DNA from: Streptomyces beigongshangae
GTDB lineage: Bacteria > Actinomycetota > Actinomycetes > Streptomycetales > Streptomycetaceae
Reading direction: 5' to 3'
DNA: 53,200 nt
Assembly (NCBI RefSeq): GCF_019710745.1
Contig: NZ_JAHKJW010000051.1
Coordinates: 1 to 53,200 of the forward strand
In this document: in pieces, positions 43,315 through 51,374 of the stretch
Position numbering within the stretch: the first letter of the stretch is position 1
How the letters are laid out: each line of letters opens with the position of its first letter
Position numbers and translations under genes: made by a program
Notes under the pieces: model-generated
Seen by the model: the letters and a program-made list of their open reading frames with translations, nothing else
What the model was told of the DNA's origin: nothing
Databases searched by the model: none

Positions 43315-44095
43315 GACGCCGGATCTCCCCACGCAGTTGTTCGGTGATCTCGACGGACAGTTCCGCGACCTGGGGGTCCTCGATACGGCGCGGCTGCGGG
43401 ATGTCGACCGTCCACTCCCGGGCGATCCGCCCCGGGCGCGAGGACAGCAGCACCACGCGCTCGGCGAGCCGCACCGCCTCGCGCACGTTGTGCGTGACGA
43501 ACAGCACCGACAGGTTCGTCTCGCGCCAGATACGGGTCAGCTCGTCGTGCAGCACGTCCCGGGTGATGGCGTCGAGGGCCGCGAACGGCTCGTCCATCAG
43601 CAGCAGCCGGCTGTCCTGGGCGAGCGCGCGGGCCAGCGCGACCCGCTGGCGCATACCGCCCGACAGCTCGTGCACCCGCTTGCCGTACGCGCCCTTCAGC
43701 CGGACGAGCTCCAGGAGCTCCTCCGTCCTGTCGCGGCGCTCCGCCTTGGGCAGGCCCCGCAGCCTCAGGGCCAGTTCGATGTTCCTGCCCGCGGTCAGCC
43801 ACGGGAAGAGGGCGTGCTCCTGGAACATCAGGGCCGGACGGCCGTCGGTGCCGATGGAGCCCGCGGACGGCTCGTCGAGCCCGGCGACCAGGTTCAGCAG
43901 CGTCGACTTGCCGCACCCGGAGGCTCCCAGGAGGGTGACGAACTCGCCGGGCGCGACATCGAGCGTGATGTCGTCCAGGACGAGCTGCTGCCCGGCGGGG
44001 CCGGCGAAGGACTTCGAGACGTGCTCGATACGGGCGGCGTGCTCCACCGACGTACCGGTGCCGGCACCGGCGGTCCCGGCGAGGGCGGTTGCCAT
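43301..44095 (-). CDS. ssuB: Sulfonate-type ABC transporter ATPase
   Basis: A 264-residue ATPase: Walker A GASGCGKST, Q-loop FQEHALFPW, signature LSGGMRQR, Walker B LLLMDEPFAALD and H-loop VTHNVREA. ATG 44095 is fixed by a perfect AGGAGGTGA five bases upstream; an in-frame ATG at 44119 lies before that site and is rejected. It energises SsuC. Confidence 0.93.
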   Translation of the reverse strand: MATALAGTAGAGTGTSVEHAARIEHVSKSFAGPAGQQLVLDDITLDVAPGEFVTLLGASGCGKSTLLNLVAGLDEPSAGSIGTDGRPALMFQEHALFPWLTAGRNIELALRLRGLPKAERRDRTEELLELVRLKGAYGKRVHELSGGMRQRVALARALAQDSRLLLMDEPFAALDAITRDVLHDELTRIWRETNLSVLFVTHNVREAVRLAERVVLLSSRPGRIAREWTVDIPQPRRIEDPQVAELSVEITEQLRGEIRRHGQH

Positions 44096-44161
44096 GGTCG
44101 TCACCTCCTGGGAACTCATGGGTGTACGGGTCTGCTCGTGCGTTTCCGGGGCTCTGCGGGG

Positions 44162-45268
44162 CTACTCGACGCCGAGACCGGCGTCGTCGACCGCTTCCGC
44201 GCCCTCGGCCTTCAGCACCTTGTTCAGCGGGGCGAGGTCGTAGATGCCGTCGAGCTTCGGCTTCTCCAGCAGACCGGCCTTCACCGCGTGCTCGGCCTGG
44301 GCGTCGAGGGTCGAGGCCAGCGGGTCGTCGGTGAAGCGGATCGACTTCCACGCCGGGTCGATGACCTCGGCGGGCAGCTCCTTGCCGGACAGCTCCTTGA
44401 GCTTGGCGTTGGCGGCGGCCTTCGCCTCGTCCGGGTTGGCGTTGATCCACTTGTTGGTCTTCACCGAACCGCGCAGCACGGCCTCCACGACGTCCGGGTG
44501 CGCCTCGAGGAACTTCTGCGACACGATGATGTTCGTGATCACGAACTTCTTGTCCGGCCACAGGTCGGCCTCGTCGAGCAGCACCTTCGCGCCCTCGGCG
44601 ACCAGCTTGGACGCGGTCGGCTCCGGCACCCACGCGCCGTCGACGGAGCCCGCCCTGTAGGCGTCCGGCGTGATCTTGTTGTCCGTGCGGACCACGGAGA
44701 CGTCACCCTTGCCGCTCTGGGCGTCGACCTTCCAGCCCTGCTCGGCGATCCAGTTGAGGAACGCCACGTCCTGCGTGTTGCCCAGCTGCGGGGTCGCGAT
44801 CTTCTTGCCCTCGACGTCCTTCAGGGACGTGACCTTCTTCGGGTTCACGACGAGCTTCACCCCGCCCGACGCGGAGCCGCCGATGATCCGCAGGCCCTTG
44901 CCGTCCGTCGTGCTGTAGCCGTTGATGGCGGGGGAGGGGCCGATCCAGCCGATGTCGATCGAACCGGAGTTGAGCGCCTCGATCTCGGAGGGACCCGCGT
45001 TGAACTGCGAGTACGAGACCTTCGTACCCCCGAGCTCCTTCTGCAGCAGCCCTTCCTGGTCACCCACGAGCGCGGTGGAGTGGGTCAGGTTGGGGAAGTA
45101 GCCGATCCGGACGGTGTCTGCGGAGAGCTTCTCGCCCTCGGCGGCGACCTTCGAGGTGTCGTCGTCCTCCGAGTCGGAACCGTAACCGCAGGCGGCGAGG
45201 GTGAGGAGGGGGAGCGCGGCGGCCACGGCGAGGCCGCGGCGAAGCAGTGTGGAGCCCTTGGCAGGCAC
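44162..45268 (-). CDS. ssuA: Sulfonate-type ABC substrate-binding lipoprotein
   Basis: A 368-residue lipoprotein: lipobox LTLAAC, then the SsuA/THI5-like pattern with IGYFPNLTHSTALVGDQEGL, SIDIGWIGPSPAINGY, LKDVEGKKIATPQLGNTQD and DGAWVPEPTASKLV. GTG 45268 has GAGAGGAC upstream. A 66-base gap separates it from ssuB, and 233 bases separate it from cysN, so it may have its own promoter or leader. Confidence 0.9.
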   Translation of the reverse strand: MPAKGSTLLRRGLAVAAALPLLTLAACGYGSDSEDDDTSKVAAEGEKLSADTVRIGYFPNLTHSTALVGDQEGLLQKELGGTKVSYSQFNAGPSEIEALNSGSIDIGWIGPSPAINGYSTTDGKGLRIIGGSASGGVKLVVNPKKVTSLKDVEGKKIATPQLGNTQDVAFLNWIAEQGWKVDAQSGKGDVSVVRTDNKITPDAYRAGSVDGAWVPEPTASKLVAEGAKVLLDEADLWPDKKFVITNIIVSQKFLEAHPDVVEAVLRGSVKTNKWINANPDEAKAAANAKLKELSGKELPAEVIDPAWKSIRFTDDPLASTLDAQAEHAVKAGLLEKPKLDGIYDLAPLNKVLKAEGAEAVDDAGLGVE

Positions 45269-45308
45269 GGGAGGGGTGTCCTCTCGTCGGCCCGGCGGTC
45301 ACGGTTCT

Positions 45309-45407
45309 TCAGGTCGTGGCCGGGAGGTCGGCAGGTCTTCGTCGTATCCGCGACGGCGGGCGGGGGGACAGGGCGCGCAGGCGGTGCGCGTACGTCTTCA
45401 CGCACAT
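45309..45407 (-). CDS. Candidate leader ORF upstream of ssuA (doubtful)
   Basis: A 32-codon frame from ATG 45407, with GGCGGAG seven bases upstream, ending 40 bases before ssuA. It starts MCVKTYAHRLRAL, so a Cys codon is second. It could be a translated sulfur-sensing leader, but short open frames are common at this GC content. Confidence 0.25.
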   Translation of the reverse strand: MCVKTYAHRLRALSPRPPSRIRRRPADLPATT

Positions 45408-45501
45408 CGCGCGACTCCGCCCTGCCCGGCGCCGAGGGCACCGCTGCCGACGCGGCCGCCCTCCTTCGCGAACGTGGAGTAGACATCGGTGGTGTTCATG
45501 G

Positions 45502-46866
45502 TCAGAAGTCCCACCCGTCGTCGTCCGCCCCGGCCCTGACCGGCTCCGGCGAGGCGAAGGACTCGCCGACCATGCCCGCGGTGAGCGTGGTGCCGTCGGC
45601 GGGGTCGATCAGGATGAACGAACCGGTGCGCCGGGAGTCGGCGTAGGAGTCCACCGGCAGCGGCTCGGCGGTGCGGATCTTGACGCGGCCGATGTCGTTG
45701 GCGACCAGCCGGCCCGGGTGCGGGTGCAGGGAGAGGTCGTCGAGGGTCAGCCGCGACGGGATGTCCTTGACGATCGCCTTGACCGTGCGGGTGCCGTGCT
45801 TGAGCAGCACGCGGTGGCCGACGGTCAGCGGCGCGTCGGCCACGTGGCAGACCGTCGCCTCGACGTCCTGCGTGATCGCGGGCGCGTCCTGGGCCGGCAC
45901 GATCAGGTCGCCGCGCGAGACGTCGATGTCGTCCTCCAGGAGGACCGTCACCGACTGCGTCGTCCAGGCCACGTCGACCGGCTCGCCCAGCAGGTCGATG
46001 GAGGCGATCCGCGAGGTACGCCCCGAGGGCAGTACGGTGACCCGCTCGCCCACCCGGAACGCGCCGGCCGCGATCTGGCCCGCGTACCCGCGGTAGTCCG
46101 GGTGCTCGGCGGTCTGCGGGCGGATCACGTACTGCACGGGCAGCCGCGCGTGGCAGGTCGCCAGGTCGTGGCTGACCGGGAGGGTCTCCAGGTGCTCCAG
46201 GAAGGTGGGCCCGCCGTACCAGTCCATGTTCGCGGAGGGCTCCACCACGTTGTCCCCGGCCAGCGCGGAGATGGGGATCGCGGTGATCTCGGGAACGCCC
46301 AGTTCGGACGCGTACGCCGTGAACTCCTCGGCGATGGCGGCGAAGACGGGCTCCCGGTGGTCGACGAGGTCCATCTTGTTGACGGCGAGGACGACGTGGG
46401 GGACGCGCAGGAGGGCGGCGATCGCGGCGTGGCGGCGGGTCTGCTCGACGACGCCGTTGCGGGCGTCGACGAGGACCACGGTCAGGTCGGCGGTGGAGGC
46501 GCCGGTGACCATGTTGCGGGTGTACTGCACGTGCCCCGGGGTGTCGGCGAGGATGAACCGCCGCCTGGCCGTGGCGAAGTAGCGGTAGGCCACGTCGATG
46601 GTGATGCCCTGTTCGCGTTCGGCGCGCAGGCCGTCGGTGAGCAGGGCCAGGTCGGGGGTCTCCTGGCCGCGGTTGCGCGAGGCGTGCTCGACGGCTTCGA
46701 GCTGGTCGGTGAGGACCGACTTGGAGTCGTGCAGGAGGCGGCCGACGAGGGTGGACTTGCCGTCGTCGACCGACCCGGCGGTCGCGAAGCGCAGCAGTGT
46801 CGTTTCGGACAGCTGCTCGACCGACAGCGGCTCGGTGGGCCCGGCGGGCTCGATGGTGCTGGTCAT
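45502..46866 (-). CDS. cysN: Sulfate adenylyltransferase GTPase subunit
   Basis: A 454-residue translation-factor-like GTPase. Motifs: G1 GSVDDGKST, G3 DTPGHVQY, G4 NKMD and G5 ISAL, followed by two beta-barrel domains (VLPSGRTSRI, GTRTVKAIVKDI). It drives the CysD adenylyl transfer that activates sulfate. ATG 46866 follows the cysD stop by two bases. No CysC kinase domain is fused; the kinase is a separate gene. Confidence 0.95.
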   Translation of the reverse strand: MTSTIEPAGPTEPLSVEQLSETTLLRFATAGSVDDGKSTLVGRLLHDSKSVLTDQLEAVEHASRNRGQETPDLALLTDGLRAEREQGITIDVAYRYFATARRRFILADTPGHVQYTRNMVTGASTADLTVVLVDARNGVVEQTRRHAAIAALLRVPHVVLAVNKMDLVDHREPVFAAIAEEFTAYASELGVPEITAIPISALAGDNVVEPSANMDWYGGPTFLEHLETLPVSHDLATCHARLPVQYVIRPQTAEHPDYRGYAGQIAAGAFRVGERVTVLPSGRTSRIASIDLLGEPVDVAWTTQSVTVLLEDDIDVSRGDLIVPAQDAPAITQDVEATVCHVADAPLTVGHRVLLKHGTRTVKAIVKDIPSRLTLDDLSLHPHPGRLVANDIGRVKIRTAEPLPVDSYADSRRTGSFILIDPADGTTLTAGMVGESFASPEPVRAGADDDGWDF

Positions 46867-46868
46867 GG

Positions 46869-47810
46869 TCAGAAGTACCCCTCGCGCTTGCGGTCTTCCA
46901 TCGCGGCCTCGGACATCTTGTCGTCGGCGCGGGTGGCGCCCCGCTCGGTGAGCCGGGAGGCGGCGATCTCGGCGATCACGGCGTCCAGGGTGGTGGCGTC
47001 GGAGTCCACGGCACCCGTGCAGGACATGTCGCCGACCGTCCGGTAGCGCACCAGGCGGGTCTCGGTGCTCTCGCCGTCCTTGGGCCCGCCCCACTCACCG
47101 GCGGTGAGCCACATGCCGGCGCGCTTGAAGACCTCGCGCCGGTGGGCGAAGTAGATCTGCGGCAGCTCGATGCCCTCGCGGGCGATGTACTGCCACACGT
47201 CCAGCTCGGTCCAGTTGGACAGCGGGAAGACGCGTACGTGCTCGCCGGGGGCGTGGCGGCCGTTGTAGAGGTTCCACAGCTCGGGACGCTGGCGCCGTGG
47301 GTCCCACTGGGAGAACTCGTCGCGCAGGGAGAACACGCGCTCCTTGGCGCGGGCCTTCTCCTCGTCGCGGCGTCCGCCGCCGAAGACCGCGTCGAACCGC
47401 TCGGCCTGGATCTTCTCCGTCAGCGGCAGGGTCTGCAGCGGGTTGCGGGTGCCGTCGGGGCGCTCCTTGAGGACACCGCGGTCGATGTAGTCCTGCACCG
47501 AGGCCACGTGCAGGCGCAGACCGTGCTTCCCGACCGTGCGGTCGCGGTACTCCAGGACCTCGGGGAAGTTGTGCCCGGTGTCCACGTGCAGCAGCGAGAA
47601 GGGCACCGCGGCGGGGGCGAAAGCCTTCAGCGCGAGGTGCAGCATGACGATGGAGTCCTTGCCGCCGGAGAAGAGGACCACCGGCCGCTCGAACTCCCCC
47701 GCCACCTCGCGGAAGATGTGCACCGCCTCGGACTCCAGCGCGTCCAGATGCGACAGCGCGTACGGGCTGCCGGTCCCCTCCGCGCAGACATGGGCGACGG
47801 TCGTCGTCAC
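46869..47810 (-). CDS. cysD: Sulfate adenylyltransferase subunit 2
   Basis: A 313-residue ATP sulfurylase catalytic subunit, with the PP-loop VLFSGGKDSIVML and VFPLSNWTELDVWQY, GDMSCTGAVDS and the C-terminal KMSEAAMEDRKREGYF. It makes APS from sulfate and ATP with CysN. GTG 47810 overlaps the cysC stop in GTGA. Confidence 0.96.
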   Translation of the reverse strand: MTTTVAHVCAEGTGSPYALSHLDALESEAVHIFREVAGEFERPVVLFSGGKDSIVMLHLALKAFAPAAVPFSLLHVDTGHNFPEVLEYRDRTVGKHGLRLHVASVQDYIDRGVLKERPDGTRNPLQTLPLTEKIQAERFDAVFGGGRRDEEKARAKERVFSLRDEFSQWDPRRQRPELWNLYNGRHAPGEHVRVFPLSNWTELDVWQYIAREGIELPQIYFAHRREVFKRAGMWLTAGEWGGPKDGESTETRLVRYRTVGDMSCTGAVDSDATTLDAVIAEIAASRLTERGATRADDKMSEAAMEDRKREGYF

Positions 47811-48340
47811 GCGAGACCCCTCTCGGCGAGCAGCGCGTACAGCGCCGCCGCGGACTCCTGCACGGACTGGGTGTGCGACTCGATGCGCAGGTCCGGCGAC
47901 TCGGGCTCCTCGTACGGGTCGTCGACCCCGGTGAGCCCGGAGATCTCGCCCGCCGCCTGCTTGGCGTACAGGCCCTTCACGTCCCGCTCGCTGCACACCT
48001 CGACCGGTGTCGCGACGTGCACCTCCAGATACGCGGCGCCGCTCGCCCGGTGGCGCTTGCGCACGGCCTCGCGGCTGTCGGCGTACGGGGCGATGACCGG
48101 TACCAGCGTCTTGACGCCGTTGCGGGAGAGCAGGTCGGCGAGGAAGCCGACGCGCTGGACGTTGGTGTGCCGGTCCTCGCGGCTGAAGCCGAGGTCCGCC
48201 GTCAGGAACGTACGGATCTCGTCGCCGTCGAGCACCTCGACGCGGTGGCCCTCCTCGCGCAGCCGGCCGGCCAGCTCGTACGCGATGGTGGTCTTGCCGG
48301 CGCTCGGCAGACCCGTGAGCCAGACGGTGGCTCCGGTCAC
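47807..48340 (-). CDS. cysC: Adenylylsulfate kinase
   Basis: A 177-residue APS kinase: P-loop GLPSAGKTT, DGDEIRTFL, FSREDRHTNVQRVGF, VPVIAPYADSREAVR and GLYAKQAAGEI. GTG 48340 is chosen because AGGAGA lies seven bases upstream. An ATG at 48427, next to the cysH stop, would add 29 mostly Thr residues encoded by a simple repeat. Confidence 0.93.
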   Translation of the reverse strand: MTGATVWLTGLPSAGKTTIAYELAGRLREEGHRVEVLDGDEIRTFLTADLGFSREDRHTNVQRVGFLADLLSRNGVKTLVPVIAPYADSREAVRKRHRASGAAYLEVHVATPVEVCSERDVKGLYAKQAAGEISGLTGVDDPYEEPESPDLRIESHTQSVQESAAALYALLAERGLA

Positions 48341-48387
48341 GTGGTTCTCCTGGTTCGTCGAAGTCGGAGCGGTCGCGGGCGGCGCGG

Positions 48388-48427
48388 TCGTCGCAGTCGT
48401 CGTGGTCGTCGTGGTCGTCGCGGTCAT
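48388..48427. repeat. GTC/GTG trinucleotide-type repeat between cysH and cysC
   Basis: Repeats of GTCGTCGTG and near copies on the plus strand; on the minus strand they encode a run of Thr if translated from ATG 48427. Confidence 0.8.
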
Positions 48428-48429
48428 GG

Positions 48430-49143
48430 TCAGCCGTGCAGTCCGCACTCGGTCTTCGCGCTGCCCGCCCAGCGGCCGGCGCGGGCGTCCTCGCCCTCCA
48501 GCACGCGGCGGGTGCAGGGGGCGCAGCCGACGGACGGGTAGCCGTCCGTCAGCAGCGGGTTGGTGAGGACACCGTGCTCGGCGACGTACGCGTCCACGTC
48601 GTCCTGCGTCCAGCGGGCGATCGGCGAGATCTTGACCTTGCGGCGCTTCTCGTCCCAGCCGACGACCGGGGTGTTCGCCCGGGTCGGCGACTCGTCGCGG
48701 CGCAGGCCCGTGGCCCAGGCGCGGTACCGGGTGAGTCCCTGTTCCAGCGGGGCGACCTTGCGCAGCGCGCAGCACAGGTCGGGGTTGCGGTCGTGCAGCC
48801 CGGGCCCGTGCTCCGCGTCCTGTTCGGCCACGGTCTGCCGCGGGGTGAGCGTGATGACGTTGACGTCCATCACGGCCTCGACCGCGTCCCGGGTGCCGAT
48901 GGTCTCGGGGAAGTGGTAGCCCGTGTCGAGGAACACGACGTCCACGCCGGGCAGGGCGCGGGACGCGAGGTGGGCGACCACCGCGTCCTCCATCGAGGAC
49001 GTCACGCAGAACCGCCTGCCGAAGGTGTCGGCGGCCCACCGCAGGATCTCCAGGGCGGAGGCGTCCTCCAGGTCGCGGCCCGCCTGCTCGGCGAGCGCCC
49101 GGAGCTGTGCGTCCGTACCGGTACCGGCCTGAACGGTCGTCAT
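48430..49143 (-). CDS. cysH: Adenylylsulfate (APS) reductase
   Basis: A 237-residue thioredoxin-dependent reductase: FCVTSSMEDAVVAHL, VFLDTGYHFPET, and two Cys pairs, CCALRK and CAPC, which in APS reductases bind a [4Fe-4S] cluster; the catalytic Cys is in the end ECGLHG. It reduces APS to sulfite. ATG 49143 overlaps the upstream small gene's stop in ATGA; GGAGGGG is close upstream. Confidence 0.95.
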   Translation of the reverse strand: MTTVQAGTGTDAQLRALAEQAGRDLEDASALEILRWAADTFGRRFCVTSSMEDAVVAHLASRALPGVDVVFLDTGYHFPETIGTRDAVEAVMDVNVITLTPRQTVAEQDAEHGPGLHDRNPDLCCALRKVAPLEQGLTRYRAWATGLRRDESPTRANTPVVGWDEKRRKVKISPIARWTQDDVDAYVAEHGVLTNPLLTDGYPSVGCAPCTRRVLEGEDARAGRWAGSAKTECGLHG

Positions 49144-49319
49144 ATCTCGTCCCCTCCGCCGTCGTTGCGCTGAACCCCCCGGGCCAGCAGCCCGAGGAAC
49201 TTCAGCTGGAAGGCCCGATTGCACGCCGCGCATTCCCACGCCCCGTGCCCCTGCTCCCCCGGACGGAGATCCTCGTCACCGCAGTAGGGGCAGTGGAAGG
49301 GCGCCGCACGCTCACTCAT
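49140..49319 (-). CDS. Small zinc-ribbon-like protein in the sulfur operon
   Basis: A 59-residue protein. Cys pairs HCPYCGDEDL (residues 10 and 13) and WECAACNRAF (about 30 and 33) form a probable zinc- or Fe-binding knuckle. It is coupled on both sides: its ATG overlaps the sulfite reductase stop and its stop overlaps the cysH start, both as ATGA. Orthologues occupy this slot in other streptomycetes, as I recall. Function unknown; an electron-transfer or assembly aid for the flanking reductases is possible. Confidence 0.85.
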   Translation of the reverse strand: MSERAAPFHCPYCGDEDLRPGEQGHGAWECAACNRAFQLKFLGLLARGVQRNDGGGDEI

Positions 49320-51013
49320 GTCAGGGACTCCTCGGAGGCGCGGGTCGCCCAGGCCGCGAAGCGCTCGCCGTCCTCGCGCTGCTCCTCGAAGCGCTTGAGG
49401 ACCCGCTCGACGTAGTCGGGCAGCTCCTCCGCGGTGACCTTCAGGCCGCGGACCTTGCGGCCGAACCCGGCTTCGAGGCCGAGCGCGCCGCCCAGGTGCA
49501 CCTGGTAGCCCTCGACCTGTTCGCCCTTGTCGTCCAGCATCAGCTGGCCCTTGAGACCGATGTCCGCGACCTGGATACGGGCGCAGGCGTTCGGGCAGCC
49601 GTTGATGTTGATGGTGATCGGCTCGTCGAAGCCGGGGATGCGGCGCTCCAGTTCGTCGATCAGTGCGGCGCCGCGCGCCTTGGTCTCGACGATGGCGAGC
49701 TTGCAGTACTCGATGCCGGTGCAGGCCATCGTGCCGCGCCGGAAGGCGGACGGCCTGGCCTGCAGACCGAGCGCCTCAAGGCCCTCGACCAGGGAGTCGA
49801 TCCGCTCCCCCGCCACGTCGAGCACGATCATCTTCTGCTCGACGGTGGTACGGATCCGGCCCGAGCCGTGCGCCTCGGCGAGTTCGGCGACCTTCGTGAG
49901 CGTGGTGCCGTCCACGCGGCCCACGCGCGGGGCGAAGCCGACGTAGTGGAGGCCGTCCCGCTGCCGGTGCACACCGATGTGGTCGCGCCAGCGCTGCGAG
50001 GGCTGGGCCGGCGCCGGTCCGTCGACCAGTCCCCGCTCGAGGTACTCGTCCTGGAGGACCTGGCGGAACTTCTCCGGACCCCAGTCGGCGACCAGGAACT
50101 TCAGACGGGCCCTGTTGCGCAGCCGCCGGTAGCCGTAGTCGCGGAAGATGCCGATCACACCCGCCCAGACCTCGGGCACCTCGTCCAGCGGCACCCAGGC
50201 GCCGAGGCGGACGCCGATCTTCGGGTTGGTGGACAGCCCGCCGCCGACCCACAGGTCGAAGCCGGGACCGTGCTCGGGGTGCTCGACCCCGACGAACGCG
50301 ACGTCGTTGATCTCGTGCGCGACGTCCAGGAGCGGCGAGCCGGAGATCGCCGTCTTGAACTTGCGGGGCAGGTTGGAGAATTCCTTGCTGCCGATGTACC
50401 GGCGCTGGATCTCGTCGACGGCGGGGGTGCCGTCGATGATCTCGTCCTCGGCGATGCCGGCGACGGGCGAGCCGAGGATGACACGGGGCGTGTCACCGCA
50501 CGCCTCGGTCGTGGACAGCCCGACGGCCTCCAGCCGGTTCCAGATCTCCGGCACGTCCTCGATGCGGATCCAGTGCAGCTGGATGTTCTGGCGGTCCGTG
50601 ATGTCGGCGGTGCCGCGCGCGAACTCCTGCGAGACCTCGCCGATGACGCGCAGCTGCCGGGTGGTGAGGCGTCCGCCGTCGATCCGCACCCGCAGCATGA
50701 AGTACCTGTCGTCCAGCTCCTCCGGCTCCAGGACCGCGGTCTTGCCGCCGTCGATCCCGGGCTTGCGCTGGGTGTAGAGGCCCCACCAGCGCATACGGCC
50801 GCGCAGGTCGTTGGGGTCGATCGAGTCGAAGCCCCGCTTGGAGTAGATCGTCTCAATGCGTGTCCGCACGTTGAGACCGTCGTCGTCCTTCTTGAACTGC
50901 TCGTTCCCGTTGAGCGGGGTGAAGTGACCCACGGCCCACTGACCCTCGCCGCGGTGACGGCTCACCTTGCGGCGGGGCGCGGCGGCAGCGGGATCTTGAG
51001 GCGTGGCGGCCAT
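49316..51013 (-). CDS. Ferredoxin-type sulfite (nitrite/sulfite) reductase
   Basis: A 565-residue siroheme [4Fe-4S] reductase that takes sulfite to sulfide. Two half domains each have the family pattern; the cluster ligands are in CTGIEYC and NGCPNAC. FDLWVGGGLSTNP and INGCPNACARIQVADIGL fit actinobacterial sulfite reductases (called sir, nirA or cysI). It lies first in an operon with cysH, cysC, cysD and cysN, which argues for sulfite over nitrite. ATG 51013; a longer frame to 51091 is noise. Confidence 0.94.
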   Translation of the reverse strand: MAATPQDPAAAAPRRKVSRHRGEGQWAVGHFTPLNGNEQFKKDDDGLNVRTRIETIYSKRGFDSIDPNDLRGRMRWWGLYTQRKPGIDGGKTAVLEPEELDDRYFMLRVRIDGGRLTTRQLRVIGEVSQEFARGTADITDRQNIQLHWIRIEDVPEIWNRLEAVGLSTTEACGDTPRVILGSPVAGIAEDEIIDGTPAVDEIQRRYIGSKEFSNLPRKFKTAISGSPLLDVAHEINDVAFVGVEHPEHGPGFDLWVGGGLSTNPKIGVRLGAWVPLDEVPEVWAGVIGIFRDYGYRRLRNRARLKFLVADWGPEKFRQVLQDEYLERGLVDGPAPAQPSQRWRDHIGVHRQRDGLHYVGFAPRVGRVDGTTLTKVAELAEAHGSGRIRTTVEQKMIVLDVAGERIDSLVEGLEALGLQARPSAFRRGTMACTGIEYCKLAIVETKARGAALIDELERRIPGFDEPITININGCPNACARIQVADIGLKGQLMLDDKGEQVEGYQVHLGGALGLEAGFGRKVRGLKVTAEELPDYVERVLKRFEEQREDGERFAAWATRASEESLT

Positions 51014-51049
51014 GGTTCTACGTCCTTCGGGACCGGCGGATGCGGCTCT

Positions 51050-51101
51050 GACCTGCGCCTGTGGGCGCATACGGGCATACGTGCGCGTCATTGCGCAGGT
51101 C
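51050..51101 (-). promoter_or_regulatory. mRNA stem-loop between leader peptide and sulfite reductase
   Basis: GACCTGCGC (51050-51058) and GCGCAGGTC (51093-51101) pair perfectly; an inner stem GCGCA/TGCGC lies at 51065-51069 and 51082-51086. It ends 37 bases before the sulfite reductase start. Confidence 0.5.
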
Positions 51102-51157
51102 GAGACAGGGAAATGTCGGCGGTGCCGGGCGCGGGGCGGGGCCTCCGGCGCGACGGG

Positions 51158-51241
51158 TCAGCGGACCGGACAGATGGCGCTGGACATGCGGCCGAGGTCG
51201 ACGTGGCGTCGACTCACCAAGGCGATCCCGGTTCCGGACAT
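51158..51241 (-). CDS. Cys-containing leader peptide of the sulfur operon
   Basis: A 27-residue peptide starting MSGTGIALV and containing SRRHVDLGRMSSAIC, a pattern I know from short 'putative leader peptide' genes before sulfur-assimilation operons in streptomycetes. A single Cys codon (TGT) is at position 24 of 27. The stop lies 144 bases upstream of the sulfite reductase start. Ribosome stalling at the Cys codon when cysteine is low would be a natural sensing mechanism; this is inference. Confidence 0.8.
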   Translation of the reverse strand: MSGTGIALVSRRHVDLGRMSSAICPVR

Positions 51242-51301
51242 GGCGGAAGCGTGTCACGGCGTTCTGGACGCAGTCCAGCATCATCCACGATACGGACATC
51301 A

Positions 51302-51321
51302 TTGTCCCGAAGTGTGGACAA
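51302..51321. promoter_or_regulatory. Inverted repeat upstream of the leader peptide
   Basis: TTGTCC and GGACAA are spaced by eight bases, 61 bases before the leader start codon. Candidate operator of a sulfur regulator. Confidence 0.4.
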
Positions 51322-51374
51322 GGAGGTGGAGAGGTAAGGAGATGGGGAGGAGGTGGAGGGGCACGCGGTCCGGC

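Larger units (their letters stand above)
51014..51374. other. 361-bp region upstream of sulfite reductase: leader and control region
   Basis: It holds the leader-peptide gene (51158-51241), a 9-pair mRNA stem (51050-51101), an inverted repeat (51302-51321) and, next to the GNAT stop, a purine-rich stretch on the plus strand (51321-51360). Confidence 0.7.

Noticed and set aside
44096..44119. Upstream ATG 44119 as the ssuB start
   Set aside because: A perfect AGGAGGTGA lies between it and ATG 44095, fixing the latter.
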